Source: Brochothrix campestris (GTDB lineage: Bacteria; Bacillota; Bacilli; Lactobacillales; Listeriaceae). From it: 64,000 bases of DNA. The stretch lies in NCBI RefSeq assembly GCF_046058945.1, contig NZ_CP175511.1, positions 744,001 to 808,000 of the forward strand, read 5' to 3'. Below, one piece after another: positions 44,756 through 52,356 of the stretch (position 1 is its first letter; each line of letters starts with the position of its first letter). The notes under the pieces were generated by a model. The model was not told the origin of the DNA. It searched no databases and worked only from the letters and a program-made list of their open reading frames with translations. Made by a program: the position numbers and the translations under genes.

Positions 44756-46579
44756 CTAGAGGAGGGTGTTTTTAGCGGTTGCCAACGCTTCTCCTTCTAT
44801 GCCTAGCGGTGTCCGTCGTTGCTGCCACAAGTGACGCCATTGTCTAATGGCAGTCACTAAAATAATAACGGCTAGTACGAGCATGATCAGCGAAAGTATC
44901 CCATTGACGATACTAAAACCGGCATTAGCGGGATTGAAGTAAACCTGTTTCATCATCCAAAAACTGGCGGTGTTGACCGTCACATATAAATAGGCTAACG
45001 GTATCAAACAGGTGAGCCAATAATGTTTGTTGCTCGCCATTTTTAAAATGACCGTTGCACCGATAATGAGGCCGATAACGGCCATTAACTGATTCGAGAC
45101 CCCAAACAAGACCCAAATCGAGCTAATATCGCCCGAATAGAGCAGATAGCCCCAAGCAAAACAGGCAAGAACACTGGCGAAGATAGTACCGGGAAGCCAA
45201 TTGACCTGTTTAAGCGGTTTGTAAAGCTCACCAAAGAAATCTTGGATGAGGTAACGGGCAACACGTGTTCCTGCATCGATTGCGGTTAAAATAAAGACGG
45301 CTTCAAATAAGATGACGAATTGATAAAAATAAGGAGCCATCGTGTCAAAGAAGGACAAACGAGTGAAAATAGAGGTCATCCCAACTGCGAGTGTCACCGC
45401 ACCACCGGTTCGTCCTTCTAAATCCATCCCGATTTCTTGGCTGAGATGTGGTAAGTCAACGACCGACATCCCTAACGTACGAAAGACTTCAGGCGTAGCA
45501 TTGATGGCGAAATAATCAGCTGGATGAAGCGCAGTGGCAGCAAGCAAGGCCATGATTGCGACTAAACATTCGACAAGCATCGCACCACTGGCGACCATGC
45601 GAATATCCCGCCACTTGTTAATCATTTTCGGTGTTGTGCCCGAGCCGACAAAGGCATGGAAGCCAGAAATCGCACCACAGGCGATTGTAATACTAATAAA
45701 AGGCCAAACCGGTCCAGCAATTACCGGTCCACCTCCGCTTGTGAATTCGGTTAAAGCGGGCATGCGGATGGCGGGATTAATGACAAAGACACCGATGATC
45801 AAGGCCAAAAAAACGCCGATTTTCATAAAACTACTTAAATAGTCACGCGGTGTCAGCAAGAGCCAAACGGGGAGCGCCGCTGCAAAAAAAGCATACACAG
45901 GTAAGATGAGGGCGAGCGTTTGATAATCTAAACTGAGCCATGTGCCTAAGACGGTCGTTTCAATCCAAGGGCCTAGGCCGACTGCTACTAAGATACAACT
46001 GAAACCGACAGTGCTTGCCAGTTTTAATTGTCCGGTGAAGCGGTAGTAGAGCCCGACGGCCATTGCAATCGGAATCGTCATCGCAATCGTAAATGTTCCC
46101 CACGGATTATGTGTTAACGCATTAAGTACGACCATCGAAAGACCAGCCATCGTAATCGTAATAATAAAGAGCATCGCTAACCCAGCACAAAAGCCAGCAA
46201 TCGGACCCATTTCTTTTTTAGCGACCTCGCTCAGTGACTGCCCTTGATGACGCATTGAGGCATACAGCACGACGGCATCGTGGACGGCGCCGCCTAAGAC
46301 GGCCCCAATCAAGAGCCAGATTAAGCCGGGTAAATAGCCAAACTGTGCGGCCAAGACGGGGCCAACCAATGGGCCGGCGGCAGCAATAGCGGCAAAGTGA
46401 TGACCGAAGGTAACCCACTTATTGGTGGGCACATAATCTTGTCCATCATCGAGTTGTTCAGCTGGTGTTGGCGTATCGTTTCGTAAACGAAGCACCTTCT
46501 TGGCAAAAAATAAACTATAAAAGCGGTAAGCTAAAGCTAAAAGACAAATTGAACCAATCATGATTGTAATCGCGTTCAT
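44756..46579 (-). CDS. cstA: CstA-family carbon starvation/pyruvate or peptide transporter
   Basis: A 607-residue protein with about 16 membrane helices. TNKWVTFGHHFAAIAAAGPL, GLIWLLIGAVLGGAVHDAV, GFHAFVGSGTTPKMI and AIDAGTRVARYLIQD are characteristic of CstA. E. coli relatives (CstA, BtsT) take up pyruvate or peptides in starvation. The frame opens five codons earlier, but GAGGAGT lies 6 nt ahead of the ATG at 46579. A prominent hairpin sits in the leader (46615-46668). It is convergent with lrgB and divergent from the TetR gene. Confidence 0.92.
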   Translation of the reverse strand: MNAITIMIGSICLLALAYRFYSLFFAKKVLRLRNDTPTPAEQLDDGQDYVPTNKWVTFGHHFAAIAAAGPLVGPVLAAQFGYLPGLIWLLIGAVLGGAVHDAVVLYASMRHQGQSLSEVAKKEMGPIAGFCAGLAMLFIITITMAGLSMVVLNALTHNPWGTFTIAMTIPIAMAVGLYYRFTGQLKLASTVGFSCILVAVGLGPWIETTVLGTWLSLDYQTLALILPVYAFFAAALPVWLLLTPRDYLSSFMKIGVFLALIIGVFVINPAIRMPALTEFTSGGGPVIAGPVWPFISITIACGAISGFHAFVGSGTTPKMINKWRDIRMVASGAMLVECLVAIMALLAATALHPADYFAINATPEVFRTLGMSVVDLPHLSQEIGMDLEGRTGGAVTLAVGMTSIFTRLSFFDTMAPYFYQFVILFEAVFILTAIDAGTRVARYLIQDFFGELYKPLKQVNWLPGTIFASVLACFAWGYLLYSGDISSIWVLFGVSNQLMAVIGLIIGATVILKMASNKHYWLTCLIPLAYLYVTVNTASFWMMKQVYFNPANAGFSIVNGILSLIMLVLAVIILVTAIRQWRHLWQQRRTPLGIEGEALATAKNTLL

Positions 46580-46602
46580 TGCATCACTCCTCAATTAAAT
46601 TA

Positions 46603-46668
46603 CATATAGTGGCTGTTAAACTATATGTAGGGTATCGCCAGCCACCGAGGAGTTACCCATAGTTTAAC
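46603..46668 (-). promoter_or_regulatory. cstA leader hairpin with loop complementary to the Shine-Dalgarno
   Basis: On the cstA strand GTTAAACTAT and ATAGTTTAAC pair, extended by GGGTA/TACCC. The loop contains ACTCCTC, perfectly complementary to the cstA ribosome binding site GAGGAGT at about 46586-46592. A second small repeat CATATAGT/ACTATATG overlaps the base of the stem. This could mask the translation start or serve as operator DNA; the sequence cannot decide. Confidence 0.5.
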
Positions 46669-46793
46669 GTAAAGAGCTTTCGGAGGAAAGCAATAAAGAC
46701 CGGCAAACAGCAAGATACTGTTAACGGCTATGGCACTACATTCTCGCAACCGCCTATGGTAAAATAAATAAGAATGAAAAAAGGGGGGGTTTG

Positions 46794-47354
46794 ATGAAAA
46801 TAACGACAGCTGATATCTACCGTGAGAGCAAAATGGTGTTGTTAGAAAGTGGCTACGATGGTTTAACCTTTGCCGAACTAGGCAAACGATTAGGTGTCAC
46901 ACGACCTGCCCTTTATAAACACTTCACCAATAAAGATGAGATGATTACTGCGTTGATGGTGAGTGAAATGCTTCAAATAAGCGAGCAGTTACCGACTGAC
47001 ATGAGCGCTTCGTTCGAGCGACTGTTTGAAAACCTCTTAACGGTATTAATTTCTTTTAGTGAACTACATCGAATGATGTCATCGTTATATCGCATTGAAT
47101 ACGAGCAAGCAACTTCTATCGGTGACAATCTCGATCAGCTAAAACAACAACACCGGCGTTTTTCAGCGACCGTCGATGCCATTATTACGAAGGGCAAGCA
47201 CATAGGGGTATTTGATACTGGCTTGAGTACGGAGCTGATTACGCAATTTATAATGGGCATTATCGAAACGGTCGATTTGAAAAGCGCTTCAAAAGAAGAG
47301 TGGCTCACGATGCTCACCCAACTTGTTTTATATGGTACGAGTAAAAGAACGTGA
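46794..47354 (+). CDS. TetR-family transcriptional regulator
   Basis: A 186-residue regulator with an N-terminal TetR helix-turn-helix (LTFAELGKRLGVTRPALYKHF, residues about 24-44) and a helical ligand-binding domain. The ATG at 46794 follows GGGGGGG; a TTG one codon earlier is also possible. It precedes a permease-ATPase pair and a strong palindrome, so it probably represses them. The order regulator-permease-ATPase resembles hrtRBA haem-efflux loci of lactic bacteria, but the inducer cannot be read from the sequence. Confidence 0.88.
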   Translation: MKITTADIYRESKMVLLESGYDGLTFAELGKRLGVTRPALYKHFTNKDEMITALMVSEMLQISEQLPTDMSASFERLFENLLTVLISFSELHRMMSSLYRIEYEQATSIGDNLDQLKQQHRRFSATVDAIITKGKHIGVFDTGLSTELITQFIMGIIETVDLKSASKEEWLTMLTQLVLYGTSKRT

Positions 47355-47371
47355 CATCTTTCTAAAAATAG

Positions 47372-47409
47372 GTTACGATAAAGTTACGGTATAGTAACTT
47401 TATCGTAAC
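47372..47409. promoter_or_regulatory. 38-bp perfect palindrome: candidate TetR operator
   Basis: GTTACGATAAAGTTAC and its exact complement GTAACTTTATCGTAAC surround a 6-bp centre, and TATAGT at 47390-47395 lies across the middle as a possible -10. It is 22 bp upstream of the permease start. The lack of a T-run argues against a plain terminator. Confidence 0.7.
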
Positions 47410-47431
47410 TTATTTATTTAGGAGGAAAAAA

Positions 47432-48550
47432 ATGAAGTTAGCATGGAAAGAAATAAGCAGAAATAAGATGCGGTTTGTCATGATTGGTCTAATCATCTTA
47501 CTGATTACGTGGTTGGTATTTATCTTAAGTGGCCTAGGTAATGGCCTATCGACCTTGAACGCGGCCACGATTAAAAACTTACCAGCTTCACATCTCGTTT
47601 ATCAAGCAGAGGCGGAACATAAATTTTCTAAATCATTAATAACGGCGACTAAAGTGGCAGAAATTGAAAAACAGCCAGGTGTTAAACGTGCGACACCCTT
47701 AGGTACGTCAATTGCCTCAGTCATTAATGAATCACAAAAAGATGATAAAAAAACCGATATTACGTTAATGGGAATTATCCCAGGATCGTTCATCGAACCT
47801 GAGGTCGTTGAAGGAAAAGCCTTAACCGCAAATAAAAGGGACATTATTGTTGACGCTTCGATTAAAGAAGCTGGATACAAGCTCGGTGATACGATTCAAT
47901 TGAGCGGTTTTAAACGTGATTACAAAATCGTTGGTTTTGTCAAAGGTGAAACGTTCAATCATTTGCCAACGATAATTTATAATATTACCGAATGGCGCGA
48001 CTATCGCTTTACAACACCAGGTAGTGATGATGGAGTGAAAGCAGCGGCCAATGCGATTGTCGTTGATACGACGTCTGCTTTTTCAGCTGAAGCAGTTGAA
48101 AAAAAGGTTAAGGACACAGAAGTTGTGACTCGTGCTCAAGCAGTACAAGCGATGCCTGGTTATGCCGAAGAAAACGGTACCATTTTGATGATGTTAGCCT
48201 TCTTGATTGTCATATCGGCCTTCGTTATTGGTGTGTTTTTCTTTGTCATTACGATGCAAAAAGTGAATCAATTTGGCGTGATGAAAGCAATCGGTGCCAA
48301 CAACCGTTTTATTAGCCGGATGATTATTTCACAAGTAAGCATTATTTCGTTAATTAGTATTGTGGCAGGTATTGCCTTAACATATTTAACGGCACTCGTA
48401 TTTCCAGCTGGAATGCCCTTTGCCTTAGATATTAAAATGATCGTGCTGTATGCCGTGTTACTATTTATTATCAGCGTTTTAAGTTCGGTTTTCTCAGTGC
48501 GCAAAATCTTAAAAATCGATCCATTAATTGCATTAGGGAGAGTGGAATAA
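47432..48550 (+). CDS. FtsX/MacB-type ABC transporter permease (HrtB-like)
   Basis: A 372-residue permease with one N-terminal membrane helix (residues 13-36), a large extracellular domain (about 40-250) and three C-terminal helices in the FtsX domain (KVNQFGVMKAIGANNRFISR between the first and second). This is the mechanotransmission-type layout of MacB, LolC and HrtB. Its opening MKLAWKEISRNKMRF resembles HrtB haem-stress permeases, but similarity is modest. It follows AGGAGG and shares one base with the ATPase gene. Confidence 0.85.
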   Translation: MKLAWKEISRNKMRFVMIGLIILLITWLVFILSGLGNGLSTLNAATIKNLPASHLVYQAEAEHKFSKSLITATKVAEIEKQPGVKRATPLGTSIASVINESQKDDKKTDITLMGIIPGSFIEPEVVEGKALTANKRDIIVDASIKEAGYKLGDTIQLSGFKRDYKIVGFVKGETFNHLPTIIYNITEWRDYRFTTPGSDDGVKAAANAIVVDTTSAFSAEAVEKKVKDTEVVTRAQAVQAMPGYAEENGTILMMLAFLIVISAFVIGVFFFVITMQKVNQFGVMKAIGANNRFISRMIISQVSIISLISIVAGIALTYLTALVFPAGMPFALDIKMIVLYAVLLFIISVLSSVFSVRKILKIDPLIALGRVE

Positions 48551-49236
48551 TGAGTAACTTATTTTTAAAAAATATTACAAAAGAATTTGTTGATGACAAT
48601 GGTGAAAAAATCATTGCCTTAAACAAGGTCTCTTTAACTGTTAATAGCGGTGAGCTGATTGCTATCGTCGGGCCTTCAGGCTCAGGTAAAAGTACGTTTT
48701 TGTCGATTGCAGGTGCGTTATTACAACCAACAACGGGACAAATTAAAATCAATGAAACAGACATTTCACGCTTCAATGAACAAGAACTGTCACGCTTACG
48801 CTTACAAGAAATTGGTTTTATCTTACAATCTTCAAACTTAGTACCATACTTAAATGTGTTAGAACAATTGTTGTTAGTGAAGCAATTGCAAGGGAAGGTC
48901 ACCGCGGCAGATAAGCAACAAGCACAGGAATTATTAACCGAGCTTGGTTTAGCGGATAAACTGAAAAATTTCCCATCAGATTTATCAGGAGGACAAAAAC
49001 AACGGGTTGCAATTGGCCGTGCCTTAATGAATGATCCGAGCGTTATATTAGCCGATGAGCCCACGGCGAGCTTAGATACGAAAAAAGCACATGAAGTGGT
49101 GCAACTACTAGTGAATGAAACAAAAAAACGTCAAAAGGCCGCGATTATGGTCACTCATGATGAACGAATGCTTGCTTATTGTGACCGCGTGTTCCATATG
49201 GAAGATGGCGAACTAACAGAGCAGACAGCACGTTAG
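48550..49236 (+). CDS. ABC transporter ATP-binding protein (LolD/MacB/HrtA type)
   Basis: A 228-residue ATPase with Walker A GPSGSGKSTFL, Q-loop ILQSSNLVPYLNVLEQ, signature LSGGQKQRVAIGRALM, Walker B VILADEPTASLD and H-loop VTHDE. It pairs with the preceding FtsX-type permease as an exporter of unknown substrate, presumably a toxic hydrophobic compound or haem given the TetR neighbour. The repeat element copy B begins 6 bp after its stop. Confidence 0.93.
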   Translation: MSNLFLKNITKEFVDDNGEKIIALNKVSLTVNSGELIAIVGPSGSGKSTFLSIAGALLQPTTGQIKINETDISRFNEQELSRLRLQEIGFILQSSNLVPYLNVLEQLLLVKQLQGKVTAADKQQAQELLTELGLADKLKNFPSDLSGGQKQRVAIGRALMNDPSVILADEPTASLDTKKAHEVVQLLVNETKKRQKAAIMVTHDERMLAYCDRVFHMEDGELTEQTAR

Positions 49237-49241
49237 CTGCT

Positions 49242-49452
49242 TGAGACTGAAGATAAACGCTGTTCTAAATCGTTACGACTTGCTCGCTTGGGATTACGTA
49301 CCATCAATACGCGCACCGTCACTCGCTCGTCGTGCCTACTAGAACGAGAGGATATAACAGCGTTTCTATTCAGCCTGATCATCTTGTAGACAAAGTCGCT
49401 TGACCACTTTTCACAGAAAAAGCAGTTTAATTCGACTTTGTCTACAATCTGA
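49242..49452 (-). mobile_element. 211-bp terminator-associated MITE-like element, copy B
   Basis: This copy reads in the opposite direction to copy A. On the minus strand it starts TCAGATTGTAGACAAAGTC and ends CGTTTATCTTCAGTCTCA. The central core (about 49273-49335) differs from copy A at only one or two positions over 60 bp, while the left hairpin is more diverged but keeps TGTAGACAAAGTC/GACTTTGTCTACA. Its outer hairpin AAACGCTGTT/AACAGCGTTT is perfect here. It abuts the terminator at 49453. A minus-strand frame inside is not a gene. Confidence 0.75.
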
Positions 49453-49482
49453 AGCAACGGTTTCATAACCGTTGCTTTTTTC
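49453..49482 (+). terminator. Intrinsic terminator after the ABC transporter genes
   Basis: AGCAACGGTT/AACCGTTGCT with loop TCAT is followed by six T residues. The repeat element lies between it and the ATPase gene. Confidence 0.88.
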
Positions 49483-49616
49483 TGTGCAATTCAGCGAGAC
49501 ATTGACCGTTTAGATGATTTTAAGACCGTATATATGCTATTATAGTAGAGATGAAAAGAAATGAAGTAACGTCAGTTTGACGTCCAAACTTCACCTCGAC
49601 TAAAGGAGTGGCTCAT

Positions 49617-50207
49617 GTGTTTGAATATTTAAAAGGACAGATTACCTATATATGTCCGTTATACATTACTGTTGATGTGCAAGGGATTGGCTATTTGGTT
49701 CATGTACCGAATCCCTTTACGTTTACAACGCGCGAAGGTCAGGTGGAAAAAATCTTTATCCATCATCATGTTCGCGAAGATGCTATTACCTTGTTTGGTT
49801 TTGAGAGTCGCGAAGAACGCTTTCTATTTCAAAAACTACTCAGTGTTACAGGGATTGGACCAAAGGGCGCGATGGCGATCATTGCCCGTGGTGATTTGAA
49901 TCTGCTTGTTACAGCAATTGAAGGTGAAAACGAGGGCTATTTAGTGAAGTTCCCGGGGATTGGCAAAAAAACCGCTCGCCAAATTATTTTAGATTTAAAA
50001 GGGAAAATCAATGATTTAGTGCCATCGATGCAACAAACAACGATTGTTGTCGAAACACACAGTGCCTTAGCCGAAGCCTTGCTGGCCTTAGAAGCGCTAG
50101 GTTACAGTGCACGTGAAATTAAAAAAGCCGAAACTAAATTAGAAAAAGTTGATTTAAGTTCGACGGATGAATACATTCGTGCGGGCTTAAAATTATTAAC
50201 GAATTAA
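49617..50207 (+). CDS. ruvA: Holliday junction branch-migration protein RuvA
   Basis: A 196-residue protein with an N-terminal OB domain (MFEYLKGQITYICPLYITVD), two helix-hairpin-helix motifs (TGIGPKGAMAII, FPGIGKKTARQIILDLK) and a C-terminal UBA-like domain that contacts RuvB. A GTG start at 49617 fits the GGAG spacing; an in-frame GTG at 49608 overlaps that site. The stop codon lies inside the first copies of an 8-bp tandem repeat. Confidence 0.95.
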   Translation: MFEYLKGQITYICPLYITVDVQGIGYLVHVPNPFTFTTREGQVEKIFIHHHVREDAITLFGFESREERFLFQKLLSVTGIGPKGAMAIIARGDLNLLVTAIEGENEGYLVKFPGIGKKTARQIILDLKGKINDLVPSMQQTTIVVETHSALAEALLALEALGYSAREIKKAETKLEKVDLSSTDEYIRAGLKLLTN

Positions 50208-50250
50208 CGAATTAACGAATTAACGAATTAACGAATTAACGAATTAACGA
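50195..50250 (+). repeat. Seven perfect copies of an 8-bp tandem repeat between ruvA and ruvB
   Basis: ATTAACGA is repeated seven times without error across the ruvA stop and the ruvA-ruvB gap. Each unit supplies a TAA in one frame, so ruvA always ends within it. Copy number would alter only the distance to the ruvB ribosome binding site. Confidence 0.95.
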
Positions 50251-50283
50251 GTGTCAGAGATTGACTTGAAAGGGGTGACGCCA

Positions 50284-51282
50284 ATGGATGAGCGTCTTGT
50301 GTCATCAGAAGAAAACAGCGCTGATGGTTCAATTGAGTTAAGCTTACGACCACAGCGCTTAGCCCAGTATATCGGCCAAGAAAAAGTGAAACAAAATTTA
50401 CAAATTTTCATTGAAGCGGCCCGACTCCGTAATGAAGCGTTGGATCATGTGTTACTATATGGACCACCTGGGCTTGGGAAAACGACCTTAGCGGTTGTCA
50501 TTGCCAACGAAATGGGCGCGAAATTGCATACGACAAGTGGACCTGCGATTGAAAAACCAGGGGATTTAGCTGCGATTTTAACAGCGCTAGAGCCTGGGGA
50601 TGTGCTCTTTATTGATGAAATCCACCGCTTGAGCCGTGTCATCGAAGAAATCTTATACCCAGCGATGGAAGATTTCGTCTTAGATATTATGATTGGACAA
50701 GGTCCTGAAGCGCGCTCCATTCGGATGGAGCTGCCACCGTTTACCTTGATTGGGGCAACGACCCGTGCCGGTCACATGACCGCACCATTGCGCGATCGTT
50801 TTGGTGTCATTAACCACTTGGAATATTATACAATTAGCGAGTTAGAAGCGATTGTTGAGCGAACAGCGATTATTTTAGAGACCCCCATTCAGGGGAACGC
50901 TGCCCATGAGATGGCACGTCGCTCGCGCGGCACACCACGGATTGCCAACCGCTTAGTGAAACGTGTGCGAGATGTGGCCCAAGTACGCAGTGATGGCACT
51001 ATCAGTGTGGCCATCGCGCAATATGCGTTGGAGTTACTGCTTGTGGATGATAAGGGGCTTGATCAGGTTGATGAAAAGATTCTTTGTGCCATTATCGATA
51101 TGTTCAATGGAGGCCCCGTCGGCTTGGATACCTTAGCAGCGAGTATTGGTGAAGAACGACTCACGATTGAAGATATGTACGAACCGTATTTATTACAACA
51201 TGGCTTTTTACAACGAACGCCACGAGGTCGTGTTGCAACAGCCAAAGCCTATCAACATTTAGGCAAAGAACCACACAATTAA
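50284..51282 (+). CDS. ruvB: Holliday junction ATP-dependent helicase RuvB
   Basis: A 332-residue AAA+ motor. SLRPQRLAQYIGQ opens the protein, Walker A is GPPGLGKTTLA, Walker B is LFIDEIHRL, sensor 1 is TLIGATTRAG, and a C-terminal winged-helix domain ends YLLQHGFLQRTPRGR. The frame opens at a GTG at 50251 right after the 8-bp repeats, but AAAGGGG favours the ATG at 50284. It works with RuvA at recombination junctions. Confidence 0.96.
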   Translation: MDERLVSSEENSADGSIELSLRPQRLAQYIGQEKVKQNLQIFIEAARLRNEALDHVLLYGPPGLGKTTLAVVIANEMGAKLHTTSGPAIEKPGDLAAILTALEPGDVLFIDEIHRLSRVIEEILYPAMEDFVLDIMIGQGPEARSIRMELPPFTLIGATTRAGHMTAPLRDRFGVINHLEYYTISELEAIVERTAIILETPIQGNAAHEMARRSRGTPRIANRLVKRVRDVAQVRSDGTISVAIAQYALELLLVDDKGLDQVDEKILCAIIDMFNGGPVGLDTLAASIGEERLTIEDMYEPYLLQHGFLQRTPRGRVATAKAYQHLGKEPHN

Positions 51283-51302
51283 AGAGAGAAAGAGTGAAAA
51301 AC

Positions 51303-52334
51303 GTGAAAGTTGAAGATTTTAATTATGAATTACCAGAAGAACTAATTGCGCAAACCCCCTTACTTGACCGGACAGCAAGTCGCTTATTAATGGTGAACCG
51401 GGCAACCGGTGCTTATCGTGATGGTCATTTTCCGGATGTATTGGATTACTTTGAAGCAGGGGATGCCCTCGTATTAAATAACACGCGGGTGCTACCTGCA
51501 CGCTTACATGGGATTAAAACCGAATCAGGTGGTCATGTTGAAGTGTTACTCCTTAAACAACTCTTAGACGATGAATGGGAAACGTTAGTGAAGCCAGCCA
51601 AACGTGTCCGCGTCGGTACCAAAATGTCATTTGGTGAAGGCCAACTAACCGCGGTCTGCACTGAAGAACTTGAACACGGTGGCCGTAAACTGAAATTCAG
51701 CTACGAGGGGATTTTTTATGAAGTGCTAGAAGCCCTCGGTGAAATGCCATTACCACCATACATTAAAGAGCAGTTAGCGGATCAAGAACGCTACCAAACA
51801 GTTTACGCAGAAGAAAATGGTTCTGCTGCAGCACCAACAGCAGGCCTTCATTTCACAACTGAATTATTGGATGCTATCCGTGCTAAAGGGGTACACGTCG
51901 TCTTTATTACCTTGCATGTTGGACTCGGTACCTTCCGTCCAATTAGTGTGGAGGATACGACCAACCATAAGATGCATTCTGAATTTTATCGTATGACTGA
52001 AGACGTGGCTGCAACCTTAAACGAAGTTAAAGCTAATGGTAAAAAAATCATCGCTGTCGGTACTACAAGTATGCGAACACTTGAATCGATTACGCAAAAA
52101 TTTGATGGTGAGATTAAGGCAGACGATGGTTGGACGGATATTTTCATCTCGCCAGGGTTTGAATTTAAGGCCTGTGATGCGTTAATTACCAACTTCCATT
52201 TACCTAAATCAACGCTCGTGATGCTTGTGTCTGCGTTCTCAAGCCGTGAACATATTATTAATGCCTATAACCATGCAGTCGAAGAAAAGTATCGTTTCTT
52301 CAGTTTTGGTGATGCAATGTTTTTACAAAAATAA
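51303..52334 (+). CDS. queA: S-adenosylmethionine:tRNA ribosyltransferase-isomerase QueA
   Basis: A 343-residue enzyme adding the epoxyqueuosine cyclopentane ring from SAM to preQ1-tRNA. KVEDFNYELPEELIAQTPLL, SRLLMVNR, LNNTRVLPARL, PTAGLHFTTELLDAI, and FHLPKSTLVMLVSAF are family motifs. Start codons GTG at 51294 and 51303 are both possible; the second matches homologues and has better AAAGAG spacing. tgt follows after 22 nt. Confidence 0.94.
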   Translation: MKVEDFNYELPEELIAQTPLLDRTASRLLMVNRATGAYRDGHFPDVLDYFEAGDALVLNNTRVLPARLHGIKTESGGHVEVLLLKQLLDDEWETLVKPAKRVRVGTKMSFGEGQLTAVCTEELEHGGRKLKFSYEGIFYEVLEALGEMPLPPYIKEQLADQERYQTVYAEENGSAAAPTAGLHFTTELLDAIRAKGVHVVFITLHVGLGTFRPISVEDTTNHKMHSEFYRMTEDVAATLNEVKANGKKIIAVGTTSMRTLESITQKFDGEIKADDGWTDIFISPGFEFKACDALITNFHLPKSTLVMLVSAFSSREHIINAYNHAVEEKYRFFSFGDAMFLQK

Positions 52335-52356
52335 TAACAAATGAAAGAGGGAAATT

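Noticed and set aside
49221..49242. AGCA...TGCT stretch before repeat copy B as a remnant of a duplicated terminator
   Set aside because: Only four bases at each end agree with the terminator at 49453, and most of it lies in the ATPase coding end; chance is the better explanation.
49233..49466. Minus-strand frame over repeat copy B
   Set aside because: It lies wholly inside the repeat element; copy A carries no matching continuous frame with a start and ribosome binding site, and conservation follows hairpins, not codons.
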